DNA of 64,000 bases from Polytrichum commune (GCA_950295325.1 OX485804.1:52812429-52876428), one strand, 5' to 3'; counted from the stretch's first letter, positions 35,596 through 48,556 are shown. The notes: a model not told the origin generated them from the sequence alone. Program-made: numbers and translations.

Positions 35596-38236
35596 TAAGA
35601 TCCACCTCTTCATGTAAGATTGCAAAATCAACAACATCTTAGTCTTACACCTTAGTAGCTGATACATCATGGAAAATCGTATATCAAACTTTAAGAGCAT
35701 TGGAAATAGGGACCTTGCTCATCATGTTTCATCATACATATCTTATATTGTCACAAACTACAACATGTGATTTATGACCTCAAGCCTTGTGTTAGCCTCA
35801 TGCACTTATTGCACATCATGCCGTTTCTTTTTGGCTAATAAAGTCTATTTCCTAGTGTATCCTATCTGAATGTTATCTTGAAGATTTATATAACCTTGTG
35901 CTATATATAGTTCTCTAGGTGGAAGGACTAATTGGTGTTCTCATTATGATTTGTTGTTGACATTCGGGGGGTGCATTCAATTGTTAGAATCGGGAACCAC
36001 GCACGTGCATGACCTTGAAATTAATATCCTTAATATATAAGATTTTTCCCCTCTTAAGAATGATACATGTACAATATGTAGTCCACGTTGGTCCCCATGA
36101 CAATACAACTACCAACCAACCCCCCCCCCCAAATGACCCAAACTTAGAAACCTTCATCATCCAAGAAATCCAAAGTTTCAGAGATCTTAAAACCAAATTC
36201 CAATGGAATCACCAAATCCAGTACTATGTGTTTATGCCACTAATAAGGATACCCCAACTTGGAAGAAACCTGGAAAAATAGAACTAACATCTTCGACCAT
36301 CATGACGATTGCAACCCAACACACAATGAACACCTCAATTCTAGCCCTTAACCACACCATCCAAGTTGACTTTTCCAAACAAATGAAAACACGCCCCGTC
36401 ATCCTCTTCATACCAAGGAAACCCTCAAACAACCCTGCATGTTTCCCCGACCACTATTACACCCAAACCCCACTCTAATTACCCACAACGGATTGTTACA
36501 CAAATGGATCATCCACACCCCCATTCAACAAAGAAATGAAGGCACTATTGGAATGGACATCTACCATCCAACATGCAATACCCAAATATCCTCATAGAAA
36601 AATTAACAACTATATTTTCCAGCCTCTACCTCACTGAAACAACATGGCCCCCTCTCACATATTACAACTATTTTACTTTTTTTACGTCATCAAGAACCAA
36701 ATCCAATGCCATTCCTTCAAGAACAATCACCATGACAAAGACTCATAAAAGCAATCACTCACCACCTTTCCCAACAAACCTAGCCAATCACCCTCCATGA
36801 AATCAGAGCCCACTCATGCATACTTAGCAATGATATGGCATATATACTAGCCAGATTTTACACCAACAAACCATTCCCCACCTACCAACTCACAATACAC
36901 ACAACCCACACAACCCCTTTGTAGTACTCCAAAATAATAACAAAACACTCAAATAACACTCCCATGTGACACCTTAAAGCATACATGCAACAAGAACACC
37001 AAAGGCAACTCACAACCACAAACCCATATGTTCAAAATGGCTCGATGTTAAGGTTGTGGTAAAATTGCATATGAATTGTAAACACAAATCGAAACATCAA
37101 CAGAGGCCAACGATTTGATGAACAAAGAAGCTCTATATTGATAAATTTGCACCAACAATGAGTTACAAGTGATGAACACCATGAGTCTACTCAGTCGTCG
37201 ATTTGTTCTATTAAAGAAACTGACTTAACTTAGACTACAAAGCCCTACACTTGATTAGAGTCATTTAGGTTGCCAAGCATTATCTCATGACCAAGCAAAT
37301 CCTACCTTATCCCTTAGCCAAAATCTCCTAGAAATAACTATCATGATAAATAAATAAACACGATTACCACTACCTAGCACAAATTTTGAATCATTTGGCT
37401 AACATTATATCCTATTGAGCAAAATCACTCCACCCTCGGAATGCCAACACAAATCTTGGGTTGTTTGGGGTGTTTCCCTTGGCGGAGCTGTCAAAATGAT
37501 GTTGCCAATGCCTTTTGTCAATGGATTGAAGATCTCATGTTTTTGCAATGTTCGTCGAGGTGTACATTGTTGTTGATTTGCTTGATGATGCATAAAGGGG
37601 AGAAGATTGGAGTACCCATTGCACAATATAGGTCGATAATAACCAATGCGGTGTTGTCGTGTTTTTACATTTTTTGGTCTATCTTGGGTTGTGGACCATC
37701 GATTCATTCCCCAAATCGTTATTCATTTGTCTATGGCAAAGGCTGAATCATCCGGCATGTTGAGCTCCTTCATCAATCGATGTAGGTGTCTCAGGTAAAT
37801 CTCTCACTTTTTTCCTTGGAGATTGATTGCTTGAGTTGTCACTCAAGTGTTCAATCAATGGTACAATATTGGGTGTGCTTTGGTTTGTTGATGGCAAGAG
37901 AGGTTTCGGTGTTAATTACCTCGTCCTCGTGTCCCAAAGTTGGCAGTGTAGGTCGGGGAACGGTCTTAGTGATGGGCTTCACCATGGTGAATCATTTAGA
38001 TCGATTTTTGGTGGTGCGGCTTGGAGTTGCTCCAACACTTGCGAGACATGCCTTTTTCAATTGTTGGGTGTCTTTGTTAACCGCTCCATTTCGTCCCATG
38101 CCCCGATGATCAACCATGCTCGTTTGTTACGGTATTGAATCAATCCTTAGTATGTTTAAATTGAACATTCACCTTGGTCTTTATTGCCAAAGCTTCATCA
38201 AGCTCTTAAATTTGTTTGTGGTTGGATCTATCCATG
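35596..38236. other. Intergenic, no gene recognised
   Basis: The left part is C/A-rich on the plus strand (36100-37030), with open frames that look compositional. The right part (37400-38230) may be 3' sequence of the Ty3/gypsy remnant to its right, but no motif proves it. Confidence 0.35.
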
Positions 38237-38558
38237 CACTAGTAGAAAACTATGTTCAAAAGAACTGCAGCCAAAACTAGCTACGATATTTCTCACCAAC
38301 ATGATTTGCAGTTGCTAAACAACTACAAAATTGGTTTTTATTGTTTTAGTGACTGAAATTTTAGGAATTAGAGGGCGTGTGATATATTTTTGGAAAATTC
38401 CTAAAAATACCTTTCCAATGGTATCTTACACACCCCTAAAATTTTAAAATTCTAATCGCAAAACAAAAAAGAAAAATCTATAGTTGTTTAGCAATTACAG
38501 GTCATGATGGTCAAGATAATCGTAGCCAATTTCGGCTTCATTTTTTTGCCTACTAGTG
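38237..38558. mobile_element. 322-bp foldback CACTA-type MITE
   Basis: Begins CACTAGTAG and ends CTACTAGTG, flanked by the 3-bp duplication ATG (38234-38236 and 38559-38561), the hallmark of CACTA/CMC transposons. Almost the whole element is self-complementary: the left half (for example GTTGCTAAACAACTA, then AAATTTTAGGAATTAGAGGGCGTGTG) pairs with the right half (CACACCCCTAAAATTTT, then TAGTTGTTTAGCAATTAC). A transcript would fold into one long hairpin. It lies downstream of the Ty3/gypsy pol remnant. Confidence 0.88.
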
Positions 38559-38899
38559 ATGTATTGGATATGTAATCACTAAAATTGTGTGGTAGCTTGC
38601 TCCAATGTTAAATCAAACTTCAACGGATTTGCTCGTTGTTCATATGCAATGTGATACATAGCCAATGCCTTCTTTTTTAACTCTAATTTATTTTGTTCAA
38701 AGAGTCTTACCTTATGTTTTCTTGCAGCAAGGAACCGGCGGACGTCTTGAAATCAAGTTTCTTGCTCCCTACAAGTGAATCTCTCTTCCCAAAGTTGATT
38801 ATGGAACTACTTAACATACATGACAATCTCAATTCGAGTGCGGATTAGGGTTTCAACCGATGTTTGCAGTCATGTCAATTTCTTTTCTCCTTCTAACCC

Positions 38900-40230
38900 A
38901 TGCATTTACCCCGCCACTTCCTATTGTGTTTGGAATGTGTTGACTTTGCCCAAGACTTGGTTGAGCTTTCGTTTTGAAGTGATTGTGGGTGTCGGAAGCA
39001 TTGCTTGCGATGGCTGAGGTGAGTGCATAATGGGGTAGCCGACGTCATGATGAAAATGCTCCTATGCAATTCAAAGGGTGTGAATCCAATGGTAACTTTA
39101 AAGGTTGTGTGATAGGCCCCTAGGGTTGATGTTAAACAATCGTCTCAATTGTCTTTGTTCCGTTGATCATATTAATAACCATGGCAACCAACATTTTTTT
39201 TGTCAATTCGGCTTGGCCATTATCTTGTCAACATTATGGCGTGGATACCATATGTTTGATGAGGTAATTGTTCATCAATATATCAAGGACATCATTGATG
39301 AAGTGGGTTTTTGGGTCCAAAATGATTTCAAATGAGCATCTAAATCGTACAAATATCGATTCATATAGGATATGAGCCATAACATTTGCGGTATCTGTGC
39401 GGACCGTTTTAGCCTCTGCACATTTAGTGACATAATTTATGGCGACCATAATATACTTGTTGTGAGTATATTTGGTGATAGTTGTGATGGGTCCTATGAA
39501 ATCTATTCTCTAGTGTATAGAAGGTGACAAGGGCATGACGAGATATTAGGGCGTTTTGCCTATCTTGATGAAGTCAAATACATAAACATTTCAATACATT
39601 GTTTGCCAAGTGTACTTTGGTTGTAATATTTTACGCATTATTGATTTGATGTTGAGGTGACCATCGGCATTTCATGAGTGTATTTGTGTATGATGAGCAA
39701 CACTTGGTCAAGGTCTAAATAACATCGGAATTTTGTGGTCGATACCTTGTTTAAACAACACACCGTTGATGAGTGTGAATGGTAAAGTTTGTTTTATGAA
39801 ATTATGTTTATGAAATCGTGTATGTCGAGGAAGAATAATGCATGTTGTAAATATGTTTTGATGTTCTTAATTTTGGTTGTTGATTGCGTCCATTTGTGCT
39901 ATATATATATATATGGATCCAAAAATGAATAGAGGTCCATTTGGTTGGATGTAGTTTTATCAGCTTGGAAAAAATGGTCAGCAACTACATGTTTGGTGCT
40001 AGAGTGAATATGATTTTGAAATTATATTTCACAATGAGCATGATCAACCTTGCGATTTAACCCACAAATATTGCTTGATTAACATATTAGGTGAGTGCAT
40101 GAGAATTAATTATAAATTTAAATGAATTGCCTAGAAGATAATGATGGAATTTTTTGACCGGATATATCAGAGCTAACACTTCTCTTTCTATAATAAAGTA
40201 ATTTTGTTATTCTTGCATCATTCCAAGAAT
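38900..40230 (-). pseudogene. Decayed Ty3/gypsy pol: RNase H and integrase
   Basis: Minus-strand reading, broken by stops and frameshifts. RNase H (about 40215 down to 39890): EREVLALIYPVKKFHHYLLGN, a clear match to the gypsy (T)EREALA...VKKFRHYLLG block, followed further on by a VNQAIFVG-like stretch. Integrase (about 39668 down to 38980): an HLNIKSIMRKI zinc-region start, DFIGPITTI, then VAINYVTKCAEAK, where a live element has the catalytic D-Y-F/V-TKW core, and KTHFINDVLD, and later TTFKVTIGFTPFE. The order RNase H then integrase is the Ty3/gypsy order. The reverse transcriptase part and LTRs were not found. It is not functional. Confidence 0.85.
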
Positions 40231-41957
40231 CCATAATTTTTTTTTGAAGATGGATAATTTTTGTTGTTATTTTCTTAGATAAATTTTAAATATCTTTTAT
40301 TCTACATAGCCCACCATCATTGTTTGTGTTTATGTGATATAAGATTTCCATAGCTTGTATTGGCACAAACTTTCGGCTAGTAATTTATGTATTACTATGG
40401 CTTCACAAAGAAGGTTATTTGCATTTTTTCCAATAAAATAAAATAAAATTCCACATCATATACTTCATTTGTAATTATAGCAACTTCCTCAGTTAGGATT
40501 TTTGTTTTTATTTTTTTTAATAAAAATATTCCAACAAGTCCAACTCTTCCTCCTTGCAATTCACTAGTACTCTCCTTACTAACTTTTCTAGCTAATTTAT
40601 TGTTTGCTTCAATGATCCATTAAACTTTAATTCTTTCGTTGTTCACAATGCACAAATTGTGCAATATTATGCAAATTGCTACAATATTGGACATGTTCCT
40701 TAAAAGTACTTCAGATTGCTTCATTATCAACATTCATTTACCCTTCAAAATTCCAAAATGTTATTTCCACATATATTGTGGTTGAAAATAGAATAAATTA
40801 TAATTTGTCTCATTTTCGGATAATACAATCTTTCTATCATTAAATGAACGGTAAATTCAAGGCTCCATCGAATATGCAACATCTCCTATAAATTTATATA
40901 GCTTAAACTTACTTCTATGCATCCACGTCTAATTTTTGTAACTTGAAAAACAATCCAAATGTGCAAACCCGATGCCCAACCAAACTCATAATCTTGGAAC
41001 ATGCAGTCTAGTCTAACAATTCCATGCACATTTATTGAATGAAAAGACTTTACGTAGTAGTAATTTTTTCTACCAACTACAATAACTAAAATAAGAATAT
41101 GTGATACATCTATTGTCCCTATGATGTAAGGCATGTCATACAACTGTTAAAACCTTAAAGCTAAAACCCTAAACTGCAATTCACTTGGAGTTTGTACAAA
41201 AATTGGTTAAAGATATTTCCTAACAACTTATTAAATTCCCTTATCATTTTTGACAATGTGCTCTTGTGGACTTCATACCACTCTCCTATGCTTTACAATC
41301 TATCACCACTACCCAACCTATGCAATGATATTGCTACATTTTTGTGCACCGACACAGTAACCTTAAAACCGATATCATCTTTTTCAAATAGGAGTCAAAC
41401 CTCGTACACAAAAATATGAATGTAATATATTTTATTTGAGTCCGCTTCCTAAATTCTTTCTCTATCTTTGAACCCAACAACAAGCAGTCTACAAATCCGT
41501 ACATTTGTTCTTGACTACATATGCTCCTCTCTCTATACCCTATACTCTCATAAACCAAGCTTAAAATCACAAACTTCTCCCATTCTCCTTGCAAAAACAA
41601 TGCTTGAATGTCCACAACATGCTTCACAAGCTTGTATAAAAACATGTATAATCCTAAGAGCAAAATAAATCTCCTCGTCCTCTCCTCCATCGCAACCATG
41701 CTTGCTGAAACTCAATGTGAAAACAAGCCAAAACAAGAAGACAAACAAAGTGAAGCCAAGAGAAAACAAGAGAATGGTCAAACCTGACTACTTTCTTTTT
41801 TTCTTTTTTCTTTTCAAAACTACCCTTTTTGAGCATATGTTTAAAAAGACCCATCACATTCATTTCTTGGTGCATGGTCATTCCTCTTGGTCCACATTTG
41901 ATTTACACTTAGCGGGGAGACCAAAAACTTTGTAAATTGATTTTTTAAAAGAAATCA
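40231..41957. other. Intergenic, AT-rich repeat DNA
   Basis: No gene recognised. Short frames on both strands lack motifs. May include older parts of the Ty3/gypsy copy. Confidence 0.4.
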
Positions 41958-42032
41958 GACCATGGAAGTCGGACCATGAAAAAAGGCCATCTTCCATGGT
42001 CCGACTTCATGGTCCATGGTGTAAACCGGCCC
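41958..42032. mobile_element. 75-bp hairpin, probable remnant of a GGGCCGG MITE
   Basis: A palindrome with arms 41959-41978 and 41995-42013 (CATGGTCCGACTTC core, one-base gap), followed by GTGTAAACCGGCCC, the family terminus. TCA flanks both sides (41955-41957 and 42033-42035). The left terminus is missing. Confidence 0.5.
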
Positions 42033-42248
42033 TCATTTCCAAACATCCAAACCCATGAATTCTTATTTCATTCACTAGCTTAGAATGGGCGGCACATCAT
42101 GCTAGAAGTGTACTTCCCGTAACCCTAAGTTGCCGCAATGCAAATAAATAATTGTGAGGTTGACTAGGGGACCTACGCAGATTTGAAATAAAAACCAACA
42201 AAGACACTGACATGACGTGATGAACACCTGACGAATAAATGCGGATGA

Positions 42249-42617
42249 ATGAAAAAGATGATGAGTATGGGCCCACACACCCATCCCTCCATCATGAGCC
42301 GGCAGCAGACAACACAGGACAACCTCCGAGCTCTGAGGCAGTGGAGGACAAGTTTCCCGTCGTCACCTGAACGCAGCCCGATGTTGGCTTTGGGTCGAGC
42401 TTCCGATCATCGCTCCCTCGCCTGCTCGCCATCGCGAGCATCGAGTCCTCCTCACCGCCACCCTCGTAATGCGGCGCTCCCGAGCTTCCCAACGACCCCT
42501 TACAAGCCTAGGTCGCTCGCAGATCCAGCTGACGACCTCTCGCAGAATGAGCCTGCGGGAGTCAGCGAACGAATGATGAGCAACTTGCCTAGTTTAGGGT
42601 TAGAGGGCGGGCATTAG
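42249..42617 (+). other. GC-rich open frame, function unknown
   Basis: A 122-codon plus-strand frame in a CpG-rich island; a minus-strand frame overlaps it at 42292-42492. The peptide is rich in Ser, Pro and Arg with no motif I know. It ends about 0.8 kb before the ELMO start and could be a leader, a short exon or promoter DNA that happens to be open. Confidence 0.2.
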
Positions 42618-43450
42618 GTAGGGCTTCAGGTTTGGGTTTTCGAATGTGTGGCCAATGTAGGGGCGCACCGTTTCTGACGGTTCTGGTTCGGGGGGAGTAG
42701 TATTGGGTTTGGTGTCTGAATTCTCATTCTCCTGTGCAGCTGTTGGCTGCCTTGGTAGAGATTGCGGAGTGTGGTATGTGCAGAATGTGGTTTTGTGGTA
42801 AAAGGTTTGGTAGGTTTTTGGATGTGAGGTTTCGAACACCGCTCGGCATGACGTTATAGCCGCTTGTGCGAGGTTTGTACTATAATAGACAGTTTAAGGT
42901 CTAGAAGAATACAAATGACGCAGTTTTAGCTTCTTTTTTTCTTAAATTTTAATCTTTGTGTGGCGGGTATGGTTTCTGGAGAGGCTGTTTGTGGTGGAAA
43001 TTGCTACTCGTTGGTAACTTAGTATTCTTGTAGTGACCGGTTGATTAGGAGAGAGATTTTCGTGCACTTGTGCGGGGGTATTGCGGACAGGAAGAGAGGT
43101 TAGGCAGGTTGGATTGTGGCAAAGGTTTAAGCGACCGGACCATATGAGCGTTGTATCTTCATTGATGTTGGGGCATTGAGGTGGTTGTGTATCATTGAGC
43201 AATGGCATTTGGGGCTCCTGATTATTAGGGCGTTTTGTATTTTTGGTTGGTATTGGATCGGCAAAGGGGGGGGGGGCTATTAGGTCTCAATTGGTGAATT
43301 GAGTTCTGGATGGGGAGTGGTTTGGTGTGATGGTGAACTTGAGCCTACCTGTGGGGTCATGGTCGTAGTGAAACGTCATTGGCGTCTCTTGTTTCTCTCC
43401 CGTATACACTTTGGTGCTTCTGTAGAAAGGTTAGATTCCAGGGTCTAACG
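42618..43450 (+). promoter_or_regulatory. Upstream region / leader of the ELMO gene
   Basis: No coding signal seen. G/T-rich on the plus strand, with a poly-G tract at about 43265-43275. Directly upstream of the ATG at 43451. Confidence 0.4.
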
Positions 43451-46400
43451 ATGAGCTCTGGGGTAGTGAGAAGGAGAGTCCACCATGAAGATGTTGGAGG
43501 AAGGAAGTTTGAGAAGATTGACGCAGCTGGAGAAGATGGTTCAGATGAGCCTCTTCTTTTGAACGACGTTCGTCAACCGCCCCGCCCATCTTATGTGAGT
43601 ACAACAACAATGCGTATCATATTCAGCATATCTTTCAGAGTATGTTTCTGATTATGCTACACAGTAGCAGAAGTTATCCAAATCAGCCTTGTGAGGTTCG
43701 AAGCTGAATGAGCGTCAAAGAGAGGTTTATGTTCTTTTTCCTCAATTCATAACTAGATACACGTGGTGTCACAATCACTGAATGAGTCTAGTTTGTGATT
43801 TAGGGTTCCTTCCTGTATGGTGCCCTTCGCCAAAATTGAAATCTCCATTCACTGTGTGGAGGACGGCAAACATTCTTCAAGTTGATTTACACTTAAACCT
43901 GCCCATCTAGGTTTGGGGCATTGATATTGACAGTTGGAGAGAATGGTGCATTTCTGTTATCATGGTGTCTGCACTGAGCTGTGCTTCAAGTATTCTACTC
44001 GTTAACAACATTGATTGTGGACTGTGTTTATCGCTTCAGGTTGATGATAGTGATGATGATTGGAGGGAGAAGAGGAGAAGGGAAGAACAAGCATGGACAC
44101 AGATCTTCTCTCGTTTGGTTGTGCAATGGGCTCAGTGGTTCAGTAAGCTTCTTCTACTTGGACGGAGGCTGTATATTCATCTGTTTAATTTATGACTGTA
44201 CACTGCACACAGTGTTGTGCGATATTTGTCAGTCAAATTCATTTTCTGATACCCTCGAAATTCAGTTCTGGATGCAGCAAGTTTTTTGGTATTTTCTTAG
44301 CAAGCACATTGGAATGAAACGATTGGGCTTTTACAAAAATGTCAGTTGCACTTTTTTAATGACTCGGAAAATACTCCGGAGTATGTGTTGCCTTCCGTTT
44401 CAATTAAGGCTGGAGTAGGTCTTGTGAAATGTGCAGCAAATGTGGTAGTGGGCAGTGGGGCATGGGTGGGAAACACGCTCTCCCGGGTTCTGCTGCGACG
44501 TCAGCCTAATGGCACAGAGAAAGTGAATACTTATCTGTCGCCAATTCAAGTAAGTCTCTTTAGCATCAGTGAATACTACTAGGTCTATCTGTTACCACTA
44601 TCTTCTATCCAGAATCCACAGGTCTTTTCCTTTTGGAGAACTTTAATTAAACAAGCATGAGTGAGCATCAGGTGGCCAAATTCAGTTGTTGTTGAATGAC
44701 ATGATTGCATGTCCATTGATCCTGGCAGGAGGAGAGACTTGCAAAGCTACAACTGCGTTTGGCTGTCCCCTTCGATGGCTCTCGTGAGGAGCATCAGGTA
44801 TTCTCTTCTGCTTGGCAAGAATGTTTGAAAATTCCTCTACACTTAGATTCCGTTAAATTCCTGAATACAGGGTGCTTGCTTAGCACGAAATCATATGGCA
44901 CATGACCCTCAAACAGGTAGTTAATGTAGAGATACCCTTATGAAAGAGGAAGTATGTTCAAAGCATGACAGGTTCCATGATTAATGTTTTGATTTATGGC
45001 AGGATGCCTTGAGGGCCCTCTGGCATGCGGCCTATCCAGAGCGTTCTCTTCCTGGCCTTGTATCAGATCAGTGGAAAGAGATGGGGTGGCAGGGCACTGA
45101 CCCCTCGACAGACTTCAGGTTTCTGATACATGATCATCTTTCTTATTCTTTAACTCCTGTTGGTACCATAGAGGGCTCTTTTTTCAGATGAAACAGATTA
45201 TTCTCGCAACAAATTTGGCACATGTCAATCTTACATGGTTTAGACACACTTGAATCCTATGTGGGAACCAAACTCTGGCACTAGTAAAGGTGAAATAGAG
45301 CGCCCGCTATGGTAGTCTAGTTGACTTAGAGATGTCCATTCATGCATTCTTTTCCTGTTATGAAGATGGGGTGATTCTTCCTCTCTTCATTCAATTTCTT
45401 ATCAGTAGGTAATCCTCCTGTATGGGGTTAGGATGCATGTTGTATGTGGTTAATCCAGGGTGTTCCATTCTATGCTTTCTGCCTATCTTATATTTCTAGT
45501 GTTTTTAATCTATTTATATTCATAAATCTCATGCATTGACTCTGGCCTTGGATTGCAGGGGAGGTGGTTTTGTCTCGCTACAGAATTTACTTTTCTTTGC
45601 TCATAAATTTCCAGTATGCCATCCATCTCTGAGCTATTTCTCGGGTACTAATAGTTGATATTTCTCTTACTCTGAATATTTCCCAGCACTGTGTATGACA
45701 TTGTCTTGTAGATTGTGTGTCCAGTGGCTGAGATTGTTGAGTAGGCTTTCAAGGAAAATGGATTCGAGTGGCATTAAAATATTGTTAGTATCAGGTAGAT
45801 GAAGAATGGGCTATTTAATGAAAGTGTTTGAGATACTTATGGAGATCGGGGAGTATTGCAGGAATCATTTTGTAGATTGTTATACAAGCAAGAGGGAAAG
45901 AGGGCCACATGGGAATATCCGTTTGCTGTGGCTGGTCTCAATATTTCGTTCATGCTCATCCAAATGCTTGATCTTAAAGCAGGTCAATCTCTTCAAACCT
46001 TTTTCTTTCTTCCATGTTAAGTCTCCCTTCAGTGCTCAGTTTTATATCATGTGTGATAGACTGGAGCTAATATAGTTTGTGAGTTTTGCAGCAAGACCAA
46101 GTTCACGTGCTGGAGTTACATTCCTGAAGATATTAGCTGGTATGTTCATTTTCACGAACTGATCCAACTTTTTCTACAAGTTCCAGCAGGTTGCAGGTCA
46201 AATGCCCTTATTTACCTTGGTAGCTCCAGATGATGTGTAAGCATGTTTCCATAGGTAAAAATTCCCTTTTAATGGCATAGTGTGGCACAGAATAGAAGAA
46301 AATAAGAAAATAATGCAGTTATCACGACATTAATTGGGAGTCTATGATCTTATTTCAACTTTTATGATCTTATATCAACTGTTCATCGTTTTAACATGAT

Positions 46401-46927
46401 GAATGTGTCTCCACAAAGTTGTGGTGATGTATACACATGGGTATTAATCCACCTTGTGCCCAAGTTTCAGATACTAACTCCCCATTGTATTCTGTTGACA
46501 GAGGACGAGATGGCATTTGACATGCTATATTGTGTTGCATTTGAGATGATGGATGCCCACTGGCTTGCAATGAGGGCCTCATACATGGAGTTCAATGTAA
46601 CTATCTCTCCCTAACTCTATATATAGTGGTATGCAAATAGCAATGTATCAGTTCGATTTATTTGAAGTTTGTGAATTATTCTGGATTTTACAGCTGCAAA
46701 TATCATTTGTTCTCGGTGGATGTGCCTGGAACTGGAATATCAAGTTTGAGGTCTCTACTCCTTGATGGAGTGGTCATGTTGATGGACTAATTTAAATCTT
46801 CCCTTTTTCAATGCAGGCTGTGTTGAAAGCGACTCGGACTCAAATTGAAAGAGAGCTGATGTTGGAAGATGTTCACCATGTGCAAGATCTCCCAGCGTAT
46901 AATCTGTTGTGCCCTTTAAGGAACTGA
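43451..46927 (+). CDS. ELMO-domain protein (plant ELMO/CED-12 family), ten exons
   Basis: Exons 43451-43594, 44040-44142, 44437-44549, 44729-44797, 45003-45118, 45559-45613, 45862-45982, 46092-46139, 46502-46596 and 46817-46927 join in phase to 324 aa. The charged N terminus has a DDSDDDW stretch. The ELMO domain (about residues 144-300) has ALRALWHAAYPER, then QWKEMGWQGTDPSTDFRGGG with the Arg used by ELMOD proteins as an Arf-GAP signature, WEYPFAVAGLNISFML and DMLYCVAFEMMDAHW. It ends with RELMLEDVHHVQDLPAYNLL. The order matches plant ELMO proteins such as At3g60260. Likely role: small-GTPase regulation in trafficking or cytoskeleton; not shown here. The acceptor of exon 3 is the least certain, because the frame stays open upstream of it. 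The first two exons lie outside the conserved domain. Confidence 0.93.
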
Positions 46928-47403
46928 AGACTCTGCGGACTAGAATTTTATGGTGGAGGTAATGTTGTAGTATATGATTTGGTTGCTGGAAGCTGCCAGT
47001 GGGCAGTGTTGTACATCCTACTTGATTCAATCTCATGGCTTGTCAAGTGACTCGACATTTCTTTTGTCGAACAGACAGTGAGGTTTCACATCAAGGGTGC
47101 TCTTTGTGCTTTATTTCCATCTTAGGGGCACTTCATACTTAGTTCTTGAGGGCCTAATGGACCGAGGATGTCTGAGTGGTTGAAAGTACTACATAGAGTC
47201 CTACACGGCATGCAACGGATTTCACTCAAGCCTGCCTCAAAATAAGTGGGGTCTATCACAAACCTGGGAGACCCATGACAAGTCAAACCCCACAACCCTT
47301 GGCCAAACAAGGATTTGACACCTGGCACAAATCAGCAACCATGTGGAAGACGTTGTGGTGTCTATCTCATTGGGAAACCCATGACAACTCAACCACACCA
47401 AAA

Positions 47404-47760
47404 ATAGCATATGGTGATATTGAGAAGGCTTTTCTTGCTGAAGAGTGGAACTCTTTCCATCTCACAAGGGAGAAACAAGATTACTTGCATCTCAAGGATT
47501 TTCTCCAATATGAAAGTGAATTGTACTTGAAGCAGGCATTGACACCTACACAATGCAAGATCATTACTGACTTTTGCACCTTGAACCAGACTTGCCAATG
47601 AAATTGGACAATGGATGATTATTCTTATCTCTAGAGATACTAGACTATGCCACTTTTGCTCTTATAATGCAGAATGTCCCCAATTTAACCCCATTGAAGA
47701 TAAGTTTCCATCACAATTTGAAAAAGTAGGTCGAAAGGGCCACATTGCATGGGCCACATT
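47404..47760 (+). pseudogene. LINE ORF2 C-terminal remnant
   Basis: Frame one carries YESELYLKQALTPTQCKII (about 47507-47570). After a frameshift near 47590 the next frame reads LANEIGQWMIILISRDTRLC, then HFCSYNAECPQFNPIEDKFPS. This reproduces the tail of many LINE ORF2 proteins: a K-x-L stretch, then RTxxHxLxIExGRW, then RLCxxC...E..HFLL.CP.Y. It ends near a poly-T tract. Upstream, 47250-47300 and 47350-47400 share an ACCCATGACAA core as a short repeat. Not functional. Confidence 0.7.
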
Positions 47761-47888
47761 AATTGGTTTTTTTTTTTGAGAATTAACATGGGTGATAATT
47801 TGATTTTGTCCTACTTTTGTCCTATATGTTGGTCGGAAGTCTTCATGAAGACTTAAGGGGAAGACCCCGGGTCTTAGACCCACGTGAA

Positions 47889-47975
47889 TTCCACCTTAAC
47901 TAGAAAATTAGTGTGGCCCATGCCAATTAATTCCATGCTAATTTTCCACCCACACTAATAGGATTATTTAGTGTA
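47889..47975. repeat. Dispersed repeat, copy 1 (partner 59290-59379)
   Basis: Nearly 90 bp shared with intron 5 of the PPR gene in the same orientation. Common blocks are ATTAGTGTGGCC, TAATTTTCCACCCACACTAATAG and ATTTAGTGTAC. GGGCCACATTAATTGG at about 47745 is an inverted match to part of it. Confidence 0.75.
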
Positions 47976-48235
47976 CATTTGATCTATGCATTGTCCCCAT
48001 CACTTTTTTTTGCTTTACTTTGACTGGAGCTTAACAACAGCCCTGAATAGATCCATGAGGTTTTAGGGCATGAAATGGGTGGAATATTTGGACACGCATT
48101 TGTTCATGCTGCCTAGGTTACCTTAATGGAAACATAGAACAACTTGCACTCAAATACCTACAACTTATAGAATGGACCAGTACACCATCTATAGATTTGT
48201 TCCACACTTTTTGCACGCCGTTGTGTACAAGGAAA

Positions 48236-48556
48236 TTATATCCTTTTGATGCAACTTGGACACACGTAATTCTTGAAAACAATTCTTCGAATCTGCACAG
48301 GGTAAGAGTCGAGATTCACACATTTTGCGTGATAGACTTGGTTGCACTTGGTACAGGGAATCTTCTCGTCTTCACAAGTCTGGAATAAATCTTGTGCACA
48401 AACAACACAGTATCGATCATTGAAAACTACAATCCGTCCATGCTTTGTTCTGCTCATTGTGTTCTTCAAGAAACTGCAAACTCGAAACTTTTGTGAAGAT
48501 TGGGAAGCCCTGGGTTTGTGGAATTTTGCTTGACACGTTAAGTTTGAACTTCGCAC
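48236..48556 (-). CDS. Small single-exon PHD-like zinc-finger protein, copy 1
   Basis: An open frame of 106 aa with a basic N terminus and a C4HC3 arrangement: CVVC, then CTKC, HAKC and CPSC, with the core QVYHAKCVNLDSYP. The usual PHD tryptophan before the last cysteine pair is replaced by tyrosine. A related ORF sits at 63531-63842, sharing (C/V)xxC...C-x2-C-x-QVYH-x2-CVNL-x2-YP. PHD fingers read histone tails or act as docking modules; nothing here shows which. It could be a solo gene, an exon of a larger gene or a mobile-element gene. It may use the inner ATG at 48457. A GGGCC MITE lies about 400 bp to the right. Confidence 0.55.
   Translation of the reverse strand: MRSSNLTCQAKFHKPRASQSSQKFRVCSFLKNTMSRTKHGRIVVFNDRYCVVCAQDLFQTCEDEKIPCTKCNQVYHAKCVNLDSYPVQIRRIVFKNYVCPSCIKRI

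Noticed and set aside
36009..36478. Overlapping 90-codon open frames (+)
   Set aside because: C/A-biased composition and no motif; probably chance.
37441..38138. Overlapping plus-strand frames of 100-107 codons
   Set aside because: Antisense to the probable 3' part of the Ty3/gypsy copy; no motif.
47153..47240. Serine tRNA-like start (TGTCTGAGTGG A box)
   Set aside because: No matching B box or cloverleaf at the right distance.
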